Below, one piece after another: positions 8,866 through 17,852 of a DNA stretch of 64,000 bases; within the stretch, counting starts at the first letter, position 1, and the number at the start of each line of letters is the position of its first letter. Both the position numbers and the translations under genes were made by a program. The DNA is from CAIUPE01 sp046092445 (lineage in GTDB: Bacteria; Pseudomonadota; Alphaproteobacteria; Rhizobiales; Beijerinckiaceae), in NCBI GenBank assembly GCA_046092445.1, contig JBJTDR010000112.1, forward strand, positions 1 to 64,000, written 5' to 3'. Below the pieces are notes generated by a model. The model was not told where the DNA came from, did no database searches, and saw only the letters and a list, made by a program, of their open reading frames with translations.

Positions 8866-10049
8866 TGTCCGCACCGTCGCTTTTTGCCGAACAGGAACTC
8901 ATCGACAGTGTCCATGCTGCCCGTAAAGCAGCTACGCCTTTGTCGATTATTGGCTCCGGCACAAAATCACAGATCGGCCGCCCCGCTCAATCGGATAAAA
9001 CCCTGTCAACTGCCGCATTGACAGGCGTAACGTTACACGAACCGGCTGAAATGGTCATTGCAGCACGTTCCGGAACACCACTGGCGCAAGTTGAGCGTCG
9101 CTTGGCAGATAAGAAACAAATGCTACCCTTTGAACCGATGGATTACCGCCCTTTGCTCGGCTCGACAGGTGAACCCACAATCGGCGGCGTTGTTGCGGCA
9201 AATCTGTCCGGTCCACGTAGGATCATGGCAGGTGCCTGCCGCGATAGCCTGATCGGCGTTAGATTGGTCAACGGTAAGGGCGAGTTGGTCAAATCCGGAG
9301 GACGCGTCATGAAAAACGTAACCGGACTTGATCTCGTCAAGCTGGTTTGTGGGTCTTGGGGCACGCTTGGCGTCCTGACGGAAGTTACTTTTAAGGTCCT
9401 CCCGAAGCCGCAACGATCCGCGACGCTGGTTCTGCATGGCCTTGATGATGCAAATGCCATTACAGCCCTTTCTGCAGGGCTAGGATCGCCGTTTGAAGTC
9501 AGCGGGGCAGCTCACCTGCCAAATGGTATCGAACGCGTCTCAGCGACGCTCCTACGCCTCGAGGGATTTGACGAGCAGATCACCTACCGCCTCGACGCTC
9601 TCAAAAAGCAGCTTCATCGATTTGCAGCAGCTGATTATGTCGAAGGTGCGCAATCAGCGGCGCTTTGGCGCTCCGTGCGCGACGCCACTTTTTTGGTCGA
9701 GCCTCGCGAAAATGCGGTATGGCGAATATCAGTAGCGCCCTCAAAAGCAGCAAAAATTATCGCTGAGATCAAGAAATCACTCACAATACGTCACTTTTTC
9801 GATTGGGGTGGTGGTTTAATCTGGCTTTCCTTGCCCGCAACGGGCGATGCTGGCGCCGCCGCCATTCGATCCGCACTCTTCGGAACAGGCGGATACGCAA
9901 CACTTGTCCGGGGACCTGCGGATATTCGCGCGGCAATCGATGTCTTTGAGCCGCTGTCACCAGCTCTGCGAGTGCTGACCGCAGGAATCAAACAAAGCTT
10001 CGACCCGGATGGATTGTTCAATCCGGGTCGGATGATAGCGGGAATATAG
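8865..10049 (+). CDS. glcE: Glycolate oxidase, FAD-binding subunit GlcE
   Basis: GlcE is the second, shorter flavoprotein of the glycolate oxidase complex. The 394-residue chain has a degenerate PCMH-type FAD domain: IGSGTKSQIGRP near residue 25, LGSTGEPTIGGVVAANLSG near 85-105, and GGRVMKNVTGLDLVKL near 145-160. It lacks the full C-terminal oxidase domain of GlcD, as expected, and ends FDPDGLFNPGRM. Its ATG overlaps the glcD stop by one base, and glcF follows after 13 nt, so the three subunits are made from one message. Confidence 0.95.
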   Translation: MSAPSLFAEQELIDSVHAARKAATPLSIIGSGTKSQIGRPAQSDKTLSTAALTGVTLHEPAEMVIAARSGTPLAQVERRLADKKQMLPFEPMDYRPLLGSTGEPTIGGVVAANLSGPRRIMAGACRDSLIGVRLVNGKGELVKSGGRVMKNVTGLDLVKLVCGSWGTLGVLTEVTFKVLPKPQRSATLVLHGLDDANAITALSAGLGSPFEVSGAAHLPNGIERVSATLLRLEGFDEQITYRLDALKKQLHRFAAADYVEGAQSAALWRSVRDATFLVEPRENAVWRISVAPSKAAKIIAEIKKSLTIRHFFDWGGGLIWLSLPATGDAGAAAIRSALFGTGGYATLVRGPADIRAAIDVFEPLSPALRVLTAGIKQSFDPDGLFNPGRMIAGI

Positions 10050-10062
10050 GCGGGCACAACGG

Positions 10063-11430
10063 ATGCAGACGAACTTTACTCCCGAAGCACTTCAAAATCC
10101 GGCGATGCAGGCATCGGAAAAAATCCTACGTACCTGTGTGCATTGCGGCTTTTGTACTGCCACTTGCCCTACCTATCTCCTTTTAGGCGACGAACTCGAT
10201 AGTCCACGCGGACGGATCTATCTGATCAAGGATATGCTCGAAAACAATCGTCCAGCGACGCCTCAGGTGGTCAAACATGTCGACCGGTGTCTCTCGTGTT
10301 TGTCCTGCATGACAACGTGCCCGTCGGGCGTCAATTACATGCATCTCGTCGATCATGCCCGCTCACATATCGAGAAAACGCACCGTCGTTCCCTCTCGGA
10401 CAAGATTTTCCGCGGAATTTTGGCCGCTGTTTTGCCGTACCCCAACCGATTTCGCGTTGCTCTGCTTGGTGCTGCGATCGCAAAAGTCTTTACGCCAGTC
10501 CTGCGTCATTTGCCGGGAATTGGTGCACGGATAGAGGCAATGCTGTCGCTTGCACCACGCATGATCGGTGGACGCTCTCCCTTGGAGCGACCGCAAATCG
10601 TGTCAACGGAAGGAGCACCTCGCACGCGGGTTGCTTTGCTAACGGGGTGCGCCCAACCTGTTTTAAACCCGGGAATCAACGAAGCGACGGTCCGCCTGCT
10701 CAACCGAATGGGTGTCGAGATTGTTATTCCGAAGGATGAAGGCTGTTGCGGTGCGCTTGTCCACCATATGGGATACGAGGCTGAAAGCCATTCATTCGCA
10801 AAGAAAAATATCGCCACGTGGATTTCTGAAAGTGAAGGCGAGGGGCTGGATGCCATCATCATCACTACATCAGGATGCGGTACAACGATCAAGGATTACG
10901 GTTTTATGTTCCGCGACGATCCGGAATGGGCCGAAAAAGCCGCAAAAGTCTCGATGTTGGCAAAAGATATCACTGAGTTTCTCGAAAAACACGAATTGCC
11001 GGCAATTATACGAGCAACCAGCCACACCGTTGCATACCACTCCGCCTGTTCAATGCAGCACGGCCAGCAGATCCGCGATGAGCCTAAAAAGCTGCTGAAA
11101 TCAGTTGGATTCAACGTCAAAGATGTCCCGGAAGGCCATATCTGCTGCGGGTCAGCCGGCACATATAATATTCTTCAGCCCGAGATTGCGGGTAAATTGA
11201 GAAGTCGAAAAGTGGCCAATATTCAAAAAATTGCACCAGAAATCATCGCTACTGGTAATCTTGGCTGTATGACACAAATCGGTAAGGGGTTATCTGACAC
11301 AAATGATTCCACGCCGATCGTCCACACCGTCGAATTGCTTGATTGGATAACTGGCGGACCAACTCCGAGAGCGCTTGAAAAGGCGGGACTTGGGGCCGAT
11401 ATGGCGATTAACACGCTGGCCGCGGAATAG
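10063..11430 (+). CDS. glcF: Glycolate oxidase, iron-sulfur subunit GlcF
   Basis: GlcF carries electrons from the flavin subunits toward quinone. Two ferredoxin-type C-x2-C-x2-C-x3-CP clusters are seen, at Cys25, 28, 31 and 35 and at Cys76, 79, 82 and 86. The C-terminal half has the two CCG-domain motifs, DEGCCGALVHH and GHICCGSAGTYN, which bind further cofactor in this family (heterodisulfide-reductase-like). The length of 455 is slightly longer than the E. coli subunit (about 407). It ends the glc operon, and a broken kinase-like gene begins nine bases later, so the original operon was probably longer. Confidence 0.95.
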   Translation: MQTNFTPEALQNPAMQASEKILRTCVHCGFCTATCPTYLLLGDELDSPRGRIYLIKDMLENNRPATPQVVKHVDRCLSCLSCMTTCPSGVNYMHLVDHARSHIEKTHRRSLSDKIFRGILAAVLPYPNRFRVALLGAAIAKVFTPVLRHLPGIGARIEAMLSLAPRMIGGRSPLERPQIVSTEGAPRTRVALLTGCAQPVLNPGINEATVRLLNRMGVEIVIPKDEGCCGALVHHMGYEAESHSFAKKNIATWISESEGEGLDAIIITTSGCGTTIKDYGFMFRDDPEWAEKAAKVSMLAKDITEFLEKHELPAIIRATSHTVAYHSACSMQHGQQIRDEPKKLLKSVGFNVKDVPEGHICCGSAGTYNILQPEIAGKLRSRKVANIQKIAPEIIATGNLGCMTQIGKGLSDTNDSTPIVHTVELLDWITGGPTPRALEKAGLGADMAINTLAAE

Positions 11431-11439
11431 AGGTTTAAC

Positions 11440-11741
11440 GTGACGGGCAGGAAACTCGACCGTCAAGCCGCCTTCTCGGGCACAACGCCAATTCCTGATC
11501 ATCTGCTATTGAATGTGCCCCGCCTGACTAATTGGCTCACGCAAAACGTTGAGGGTTTTTCTGGAAAATCAGCGTTACCCAATTCAAAGGCGGCCAGTCA
11601 AACCCGACTTATCTCATTGAAGCGGATGATAAATCATACGTTTTACGTCGTAAACCACCGGGAAATCTCCTGCCTGCCGCTCATGCAGTAGACCGGGAGG
11701 TTGGTATTCAACATGTGCTTTGTTACCGCCTCCATTTATAG
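11440..11741 (+). pseudogene. Remnant of an APH-type phosphotransferase (ACAD10-like kinase family)
   Basis: A GTG at 11440 opens a frame whose first 45 codons (LTNWLTQNVEGFSGK) read like the start of the aminoglycoside-phosphotransferase-like kinases often found beside acyl-CoA dehydrogenases. At the AAAA run at 11565-11568 one base appears lost. Shifting frame restores an uninterrupted continuation containing FKGGQSNPTYLIEADD, YVLRRKPPG and LLPAAHAVDRE, the hallmark N-lobe of that family, until a stop at 11739-11741. The remaining 250 or so residues, including the catalytic loop, are not recognisable downstream. The reading is therefore a frameshifted and 3'-truncated pseudogene. A single-base sequencing error could explain the frameshift but not the missing C-terminal part. 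Confidence 0.75.
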
Positions 11742-12077
11742 TCAGACGACATAGGTGATGCCTCGTTTCGAGCTTGGTAATTGGGCGGGTTATCTGCTCG
11801 GTCTTAATCTCTTGAAACTCGGCATTTAACAATTTGAAGCCAATGCGGAAGCCAAATCAGACGGACAGGGCTTGAGAAACGACCTGATCCGGACGCCTCT
11901 ATTTGGCTCAAAATTTCCTCCGTCTCGCCGCTATTTTGCGAGGAATCGCGAGACATTTGCGTGACTTTATCGCAAAAAATAGCATTCCCGAAATGATTGA
12001 TGATCGGGTCGAGCCGCTTACACGCGTCGCCTGATCACATACCCGGAGAGCAAAAATCTGTAACCGTAAAGCAAGAC
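11742..12077. other. Non-coding stretch with no recognisable gene
   Basis: These 336 bases lie between the broken kinase gene and the 3' end of tadA. All frames are interrupted, no protein family text could be read on either strand, and no hairpin with a T tract was found. It is probably decayed remains of the kinase gene or of whatever replaced its 3' part. Confidence 0.6.
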
Positions 12078-12554
12078 CTATCGCCTTGTGACGAAAAACC
12101 GCCGCAAGAGTTCACGCGACTCACTTTCGCTAAACCCTCCGTATGTCTCTGGCGCGTGATGACACGTCGGCGAGGCGAAAAATCTCGTGCCATGGTCAAC
12201 TGCACCACCTTTTGGATCACCCGCTCCAAAATAAAGCCTCCTGATCCGCGAAAATGAAATAGCCCCGGCACACATGGCACAAGGTTCCAAAGTGACATGC
12301 ATATCGCATCCCGTCAGCCGTTCTGTTGACAGAATTCGCGCCGCGTCTCGAATTGCCAATATCTCTGCGTGTGCCGTCGGATCGCGAAGTTCAACCGTTC
12401 GGTTTCCGGCAGAAGAGATTACCGCGCCATTATAGACGATGACGGCACCAACAGGTACTTCACCACGAGATTCTGCGTGACGTGCCTCCTTGAGGGCCAG
12501 CTCCATAAAGGTGTTCGAATGAAGAGGTCTCTTAAAATCGTGCTCTTTTTCCAA
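12078..12554 (-). CDS. tadA: tRNA adenosine(34) deaminase TadA
   Basis: TadA converts A34 to inosine in the wobble position of tRNA-Arg(ACG) and is essential in most bacteria. The 158-residue protein has the zinc cytidine/deoxycytidylate deaminase signature, with HAE at 62-64 (catalytic Glu64) and PCAMC giving Cys92 and Cys95. The start at MEKEH gives about 16 residues before the conserved FMELALKEA; an internal ATG at residue 17 would give a shorter but still complete enzyme. It is divergent from rluB across 51 nt, the usual arrangement in rhizobia. Confidence 0.95.
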   Translation of the reverse strand: MEKEHDFKRPLHSNTFMELALKEARHAESRGEVPVGAVIVYNGAVISSAGNRTVELRDPTAHAEILAIRDAARILSTERLTGCDMHVTLEPCAMCAGAISFSRIRRLYFGAGDPKGGAVDHGTRFFASPTCHHAPETYGGFSESESRELLRRFFVTRR

Positions 12555-12605
12555 TTGATGTTCCGAATGCTCGCATGACGGTCACCATTCTGTTATCATG
12601 AGGGA

Positions 12606-14501
12606 ATGAACGACAATAAAAAAAATCGAAACATTAGATCGGGTCGCACGCCTCGACGATCAGATACGGGCGGAAGCCGGTCATTTGGTCGTGAAAAGGC
12701 GCGCTCAAACGACCCCTCGGGATCATGTGAAGAGCGATTCGTGTCTTCAAATGAGCCGTGGCAAAAACGCGAGAGCGGCCCTTCTTCATCTACGTCCCGA
12801 CCGGAAAGAACAAAAATGAATCGGCCAAGTCGTGGTGGTTCAGGGGAAGCGCGCTCGCTCCGCAATCTTGCCGGCTTCGATGACGGCCCGCTTAAGCTAT
12901 GGCAAAAGCGTGACGGCGGGCCTATTGGCCGCAATCAACATCGAGCAACTGCCGAAGGCGAAAGATACTTCGATAGACGGACGGATCGTAGCCGTTTGGT
13001 GTCGAACGCTCCCCGCGCTCAGATCGTTGAACCACGAGTCGATGAACCGGAAAGAATTGCCAAAGTAATGGCGCGCGCTGGTTTATGCTCGAGGCGAGAC
13101 GCCGAAGCATGGATTCTGGAAGGCCGCGTGCAGGTAAACGGTGTGGTCATTAACTCTCCAGCGCTGGATATCAGCTCGTCGGATAGCATTGCAGTTGACA
13201 ATAAGCCCTTGCCGCTCCGGCAGCGAACCCGTCTATTTTTATTCCACAAGCCACGCGGAGTTGTGACGACGTATCGTGACCCGGAGGGTCGGCCAACTGT
13301 ATTTTCCGTTCTTCCAAAAAATCTGCCCCGACTCATTGCTGTCGGTCGCCTTGACATCAATACCGAGGGCCTTCTTCTCCTGACTAACGATGGCGGATTG
13401 GCGCGGGTTATCTCGCTACCTGACACGGGCTGGCTGCGTCGTTATCGTGTTCGGTGCTATGGAGAAATCTCGCAGGCCGTTCTCGACACACTTCGCGAAG
13501 GTATCACGGTCGATGACATGCATTATGGTCCAATCGAAGCGACAATCGATCGTGAAAAGGGCGATAATGTTTGGCTAACTCTCGGGTTACGCGAAGGTAA
13601 AAATCGTGAGGTCAAGCGTGTCCTTGAACATCTCGGCCTTCAGGTTAATAGACTTATTCGCCTTTCCTTCGGGCCGTTCCAACTGAACGAACTGGATGTT
13701 GGGGCTGTTGAAGAAGTAAGGACCTCCGTTCTGGCCGATCAACTCGGTCCCACCTTGATTGCCGAAGGTCATGTTGATCTGAATGCACCCGTCTTTATTC
13801 ACGAAGAGTCGCAACCCGAAGAGGCACGCCCTGCCGGACGTGATAGAGACAGGACGTCAGACCGAAGGCGCGGATGGGATGACAGCGAAAAACTCGCTAC
13901 CCGCAATGCTCGGGAACGTCCGGAACGATCCACTTTCAGCAGTCAAGAAACTGAACCACGTGCCATGGAACGGCGTCGACATCCGACAGAACCACTCCGT
14001 AGCGTTTGGCGGTCAGGCGAAGACAGTGACAATTTGAACCGTAAGCAAGGAAAAAGTGCTCGACGAGGAACGGATCTGAAGGCTTCAAGGCTTGAAAAGG
14101 GCCAAAAACCCCGAATTCGATCCGGCACCGTAACAAGCCGGACAGGGCGCACAGTGAGCGTCGAGCGTCTTGAAAAGCCAAAACAGACCTATATTCTGCC
14201 GGAAAGAACTGGCGAACGAAACGCTCGTCCGCAGCGTCGTGAAGAACTAGGAGAGATGTCATCCCGTCCACTACGTGAAACCAGAGGCGAAAAAACTCCG
14301 TCACGTGTGCCACGACGTGCTCATGATCGGTCAGCACCAAGAGAAGGTTTTTCGCCGCGAGATCATTCGCAAAAAAATGGAAATAGTGAAGGAAGAGGAA
14401 CCTTTCCTCGTAACGGCCGATCAGGTGGAGGTAAGCCGCCTGGACGTTCGGACGGCAACAAACGTCCGCCTCGTAATCCTGGTCCATCTCGGCAGCGCTA
14501 A
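12606..14501 (+). CDS. rluB: 23S rRNA pseudouridine synthase RluB/RsuA family with long basic tails
   Basis: The enzyme isomerises a uridine in 23S rRNA (U2605 in E. coli). Three parts are visible in 631 residues: an N-terminal Arg/Ser/Gly-rich stretch of about 145 residues, an S4 RNA-binding domain (from about 148, VMARAGLCSRRDAEAW) followed by the synthase domain with GRLDINTEGLLLLTNDG (catalytic Asp250), and a C-terminal tail from about residue 400 packed with Arg, Glu, Ser and Pro. Long disordered basic tails are common in alphaproteobacterial RluB, and they make it more than twice the length of the E. coli enzyme. The next gene, rsmD, starts nine bases on, so both rRNA modification enzymes are coexpressed. 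Confidence 0.93.
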   Translation: MNDNKKNRNIRSGRTPRRSDTGGSRSFGREKARSNDPSGSCEERFVSSNEPWQKRESGPSSSTSRPERTKMNRPSRGGSGEARSLRNLAGFDDGPLKLWQKRDGGPIGRNQHRATAEGERYFDRRTDRSRLVSNAPRAQIVEPRVDEPERIAKVMARAGLCSRRDAEAWILEGRVQVNGVVINSPALDISSSDSIAVDNKPLPLRQRTRLFLFHKPRGVVTTYRDPEGRPTVFSVLPKNLPRLIAVGRLDINTEGLLLLTNDGGLARVISLPDTGWLRRYRVRCYGEISQAVLDTLREGITVDDMHYGPIEATIDREKGDNVWLTLGLREGKNREVKRVLEHLGLQVNRLIRLSFGPFQLNELDVGAVEEVRTSVLADQLGPTLIAEGHVDLNAPVFIHEESQPEEARPAGRDRDRTSDRRRGWDDSEKLATRNARERPERSTFSSQETEPRAMERRRHPTEPLRSVWRSGEDSDNLNRKQGKSARRGTDLKASRLEKGQKPRIRSGTVTSRTGRTVSVERLEKPKQTYILPERTGERNARPQRREELGEMSSRPLRETRGEKTPSRVPRRAHDRSAPREGFSPRDHSQKNGNSEGRGTFPRNGRSGGGKPPGRSDGNKRPPRNPGPSRQR

Positions 14502-14510
14502 GAGACTGAT

Positions 14511-15068
14511 ATGCGGATCATAGCCGGCCGTTTCAAAGGGCGTAGCCTCCGGTCTCCGGCATCAGGGAAAATCCGGCCGACTTCAGACCGTTTGAGGGAA
14601 AGTCTGTTCAATGTTCTGGCCCATGCCTACGGCGATCCCCTCAGGGGCTCGCGTGTCCTTGACCTCTTTGCAGGGACGGGAGCCTTGGGTATCGAGGCTC
14701 TTTCACGCGGAGCAGCATTTGTCTGCTTTGTAGAAGAAGCGGCAGAAGCCCGCGGTTTAATTAAAGAAAACATCGAAATTCTTGGACTTGCCGGGCAGAC
14801 CAAGGTGTTTCGGCGGGATGCAACAAGAATGGGTAATGCCCATCCTAATGACCCTTTTTCGCTTGTCTTTTGCGACCCGCCTTATGGCAAAAACCTCGCT
14901 CCATCAGCACTTTCAAGCGCGCTCACAGGTGGATGGATTACAATTGATGCCTTGGTTATTGTCGAGGAACGAGCCGATGTGTCAGTCGAACTTCCAACCA
15001 GTTTGGTTCTACTCGAACAACGAATTTATGGCGAAACGCAAATCATTTTTGCACGCTTTGAAGGCTAG
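14511..15068 (+). CDS. rsmD: 16S rRNA (guanine(966)-N(2))-methyltransferase RsmD
   Basis: RsmD methylates G966 of 16S rRNA using S-adenosylmethionine. In 185 residues the opening MRIIAGRFKGRSLRSP and IRPTSDRLRESLFN are near-invariant for the family. The SAM-binding VLDLFAGTGALGIEALSRG follows near residue 48, and the catalytic DPPY is at 122-125. The gene lies directly behind rluB and converges with the phosphatase gene on the other strand, leaving 21 nt between the two stops. Confidence 0.96.
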   Translation: MRIIAGRFKGRSLRSPASGKIRPTSDRLRESLFNVLAHAYGDPLRGSRVLDLFAGTGALGIEALSRGAAFVCFVEEAAEARGLIKENIEILGLAGQTKVFRRDATRMGNAHPNDPFSLVFCDPPYGKNLAPSALSSALTGGWITIDALVIVEERADVSVELPTSLVLLEQRIYGETQIIFARFEG

Positions 15069-15089
15069 AATTGACAAAAACGGCAAACG

Positions 15090-15539
15090 CTATTCTCGGA
15101 ATCGTTCGAGAATACGATCACTGAGACGATCTCGTACTTCCCGATAGGCCTCAAGTTTCTGATCACGGGAGCCTTGATTTTCGGACGGGTCTGGCGTTGG
15201 CCAATACTCGATATCTACAGCAAGCGTCCGCGTCAATTCGATCGCCTGATGATGTGCTTCGGGACTTAGCGTTACGATTAAATCAAAGTTGAGCCCTTCC
15301 CAGTCGGCAAGTTCCTCAACCGTTTGAGATTGATAATCACCAATAAGAATACCAACCTCTTCAAGCACGTTTGCGGTGAATGGATCAAAGTTTCCCTTTC
15401 GGATACCCGCAGATTTCACATAAAGTGATTTTGCGAAATAGTGACGCGTAAGTGCCTCGGCCATCGGTGAGCGAATGGCGTTCATGGCGCACAAGAAAAG
15501 AACTGCGCTTATTTTCTTGTGACTATTTTCGGGTGCCAC
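15090..15539 (-). CDS. Low-molecular-weight protein-tyrosine phosphatase / arsenate reductase family protein
   Basis: A 149-residue protein with the phosphate-binding loop C-x5-R-S at Cys17-Arg23-Ser24 (LFLCAMNAIRSPMAEAL) and a TPDPSENQGS segment that supplies the general acid aspartate. Both low-molecular-weight phosphatases and thioredoxin-type arsenate reductases share this fold, so the substrate is not decided by the motif alone. Its place at the end of the murA-DUF2948-UPF0262 series is conserved in rhizobia and argues for a housekeeping role rather than arsenic resistance. It follows UPF0262 by three bases. Confidence 0.85.
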   Translation of the reverse strand: MAPENSHKKISAVLFLCAMNAIRSPMAEALTRHYFAKSLYVKSAGIRKGNFDPFTANVLEEVGILIGDYQSQTVEELADWEGLNFDLIVTLSPEAHHQAIELTRTLAVDIEYWPTPDPSENQGSRDQKLEAYREVRDRLSDRILERFRE

Positions 15540-15542
15540 TCA

Positions 15543-16031
15543 TCAACCCTTCCAGCGCAGCGCGCTGACAAGAGTGAATAGGCGACGCGCCGTATCAAAA
15601 TCAATTGCCAACTTCCCTTCTAATCTTTTCATCAAGAGTTCTGCCGCTTCGTTATGCAGCCCGCGCCGTCCCATATCGATTGCCTCAATCTGAGACAAAC
15701 TTGCTGACCTAATGGCCTGATAATAGCTCTCGCAGATCAAAAAATAGTCTTTTACGACCTGACGAAAAGGCGTGAGTGACAGCACATGCACAACGACACC
15801 CGAACCAGAAACATCACGAACATCAAGAACAAGTCGATTGGAAACTAGACTTATATGGAGTGAATAGAGCTCCGCACTATGACCAGGAACAGCAAAAAGA
15901 TTTTCTTCAATCAGGTCATAAATTGCGATTGTGCGCTCATGCTCCTGCTCGGGAGTACCTCGCCCAATCGATGCTTCATCAAGGGTAACGGACATAAGTC
16001 GGCTCGTGCTTTGATAAGGAGCAGACGTCAT
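15543..16031 (-). CDS. UPF0262 family protein
   Basis: A 162-residue protein of unknown function, restricted mainly to alphaproteobacteria. The conserved EHERTIAIYDLIEENLF, LHISLVSNRLVLDVRD and LTPFRQVVKDYFLICESYY segments identify the family. No catalytic signature, signal peptide or membrane segment is seen. It is tightly packed between DUF2948 (nine bases upstream) and the phosphatase (three bases downstream). In many rhizobia hisD stands between DUF2948 and UPF0262; here it does not. Confidence 0.88.
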   Translation of the reverse strand: MTSAPYQSTSRLMSVTLDEASIGRGTPEQEHERTIAIYDLIEENLFAVPGHSAELYSLHISLVSNRLVLDVRDVSGSGVVVHVLSLTPFRQVVKDYFLICESYYQAIRSASLSQIEAIDMGRRGLHNEAAELLMKRLEGKLAIDFDTARRLFTLVSALRWKG

Positions 16032-16040
16032 TCGTGACGC

Positions 16041-16415
16041 CTAGACCGAAACAGGCGCGAGATCAGCCATAGCCACTTCGAGGCATTCGACCGAAAGGCG
16101 AATTACGGCATCCCCATCAAACAACAATATAACTTCACCCGATGGGGGGTCACCAGCAACAAAAGTTATGCCAATTAGTTTCAACACATTATCGGATGAT
16201 CGTGGAGGTACGTGGCTTACTCTTGCGCGGGTGACCCGCTCAAAATGTACGCCGGTCATAAACTGACCGCCCGATAAAGGTCGTTCACACGCAAGTACAA
16301 AACGCTTTGTTTCACCTAAATAGGTCATGTCCGAAACACGAACCATCGCATCCTGCAAATGCGCAGAGATTACGATGAGATCATCCTGATCAAATGCAGC
16401 TAATTTCATCAGCAT
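16041..16415 (-). CDS. DUF2948 family protein
   Basis: A 124-residue protein of unknown function, recognised by LAAFDQDDLIVISAHLQDAMVRVSDM near the N-terminus and IRLSVECLEVAMADL at the end, the usual DUF2948 boundaries. No signal peptide or membrane helix is visible. It is downstream of murA on the same strand with an 80-nt gap, the usual order in the Hyphomicrobiales, and it leads into UPF0262. Confidence 0.85.
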   Translation of the reverse strand: MLMKLAAFDQDDLIVISAHLQDAMVRVSDMTYLGETKRFVLACERPLSGGQFMTGVHFERVTRARVSHVPPRSSDNVLKLIGITFVAGDPPSGEVILLFDGDAVIRLSVECLEVAMADLAPVSV

Positions 16416-16495
16416 AACTGCTTTCCGGTTTCTAGTATCTCATTGTTTGATAGCGGTACAATGATGCGCGCGAGTTTTCCAATACGCAATTAAAA

Positions 16496-17791
16496 CTAAC
16501 GCTCCCCGCTGAGCCTTTCAATATCTGCGCCACATCGGAAAAGCTTCTTCTCGAGTGCTTCAAAGCCACGATCAAGATGATAGACACGGTTGACCATGGT
16601 TTCACCTTCTGCAGCGAGTGCAGCTATCACAAGGGATACGGATGCCCTTAAATCTGTTGCCATAACTGGCGCACCAGTAAGACGAGTTCGACCTTCTACA
16701 TAGGCTACATCGCCATCCAATCTAATTTTGGCACCCAACCGCGCCAATTCCTGCACATGCATGAAACGATTCTCAAATATTGTTTCATGAATGCGTGAAT
16801 TACCGTCTGCCCGTGTCATCAGCGCCATAAATTGCGCCTGTAAATCGGTCGGAAATCCAGGAAACGGCTGTGTTTCTATATCAACGGGAGCGAGGCTGCT
16901 ACCGTTCCCCCGCACCCTAATTCCTTCATCCGAGCTAGTGATTTCAACACCCGCTTGCTGCAAAACGTGCAATGCAGATTGCAACAAATCGGGTCGTGCG
17001 CCCTCAAGCATTACATCACCATCCGTCATAGCAACTGCCATGGCATAAGTTCCTGTCTCAATTCTATCGGGAAGAACATGGTGATGTGCACCACCGAGCC
17101 GAGAAACTCCCTCAATGACGATACGTGATGTGCCTATACCTTCAATACGTGCACCCATTTTTGTCAAGCACTCTGCAAGGTCGGCCACTTCAGGCTCTCT
17201 TGCCGCATTATGGATCTCGGTTGTGCCGTGAGCAAGCGAAGCTGCCATCAACGCGACATGTGTGCCGCCGACCGTAACTTTGGGAAAATTGATTAACCCA
17301 CCGCGAAGTCCTTTTGGAGCCTTCGCAATGACATATCCGGAATCAATCTCGATTGATGCATCTAGTTTTTCAAGAGCCATCAGCAATAAATCGACTGGGC
17401 GAGTTCCAATTGCACATCCACCCGGCAAAGAAACGCGTGCTTCACCCATACGAGCCAAAAGCGGAGCAACTACCCAAAAACTGGCCCGCATTCTCGAAAC
17501 AAGTTCATACGGTGCTGTGGTGTCGACAATGTCCCGAGCGGATAATGTGATAGTTTCACCACTTTCATCTGATTGACCGATCCTTTTCCCGCTTATAGCA
17601 GCATCAACACCATGATTGCCAAGTATTCGCATCAACAATCGTACATCGGAAAGACGTGGTACGTTATGCAGTGTCATAGTTTCGCGGGTCAAAAGACTTG
17701 CTATCATGAGTGGCAAGGCAGCGTTCTTCGCACCAGAAATTGGGATAAATCCCTCAAGCCTTCGACCACCACTGATGCGAATCCGATCCAT
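16496..17791 (-). CDS. murA: UDP-N-acetylglucosamine 1-carboxyvinyltransferase MurA
   Basis: MurA performs the first committed step of peptidoglycan synthesis, adding enolpyruvate from PEP to UDP-GlcNAc in the cytoplasm. With the start at 17791 the protein has 431 residues. The loop cysteine that fosfomycin alkylates is Cys126 in LPGGCAIGTRPVDL. SGAKNAALP (19-27) and HLDRGFEALEKKL near the end are family hallmarks. A longer in-frame start exists at 17824, but AGGAG lies six bases before the 17791 ATG and MDRIRISGG is the usual N-terminus. Confidence 0.96.
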   Translation of the reverse strand: MDRIRISGGRRLEGFIPISGAKNAALPLMIASLLTRETMTLHNVPRLSDVRLLMRILGNHGVDAAISGKRIGQSDESGETITLSARDIVDTTAPYELVSRMRASFWVVAPLLARMGEARVSLPGGCAIGTRPVDLLLMALEKLDASIEIDSGYVIAKAPKGLRGGLINFPKVTVGGTHVALMAASLAHGTTEIHNAAREPEVADLAECLTKMGARIEGIGTSRIVIEGVSRLGGAHHHVLPDRIETGTYAMAVAMTDGDVMLEGARPDLLQSALHVLQQAGVEITSSDEGIRVRGNGSSLAPVDIETQPFPGFPTDLQAQFMALMTRADGNSRIHETIFENRFMHVQELARLGAKIRLDGDVAYVEGRTRLTGAPVMATDLRASVSLVIAALAAEGETMVNRVYHLDRGFEALEKKLFRCGADIERLSGER

Positions 17792-17852
17792 GATGTACTC
17801 CTGAGCACCTCTCAAAGGCGCCATATTTGTGTTTCGTCAGTCGCTTTACAAT

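Noticed and set aside
15092..15113. ATTCTCG/CGAGAAT hairpin between convergent rsmD and phosphatase genes
   Set aside because: Short seven-bp stem inside the 3' end of the phosphatase coding region and no T tract; too weak to call a terminator.
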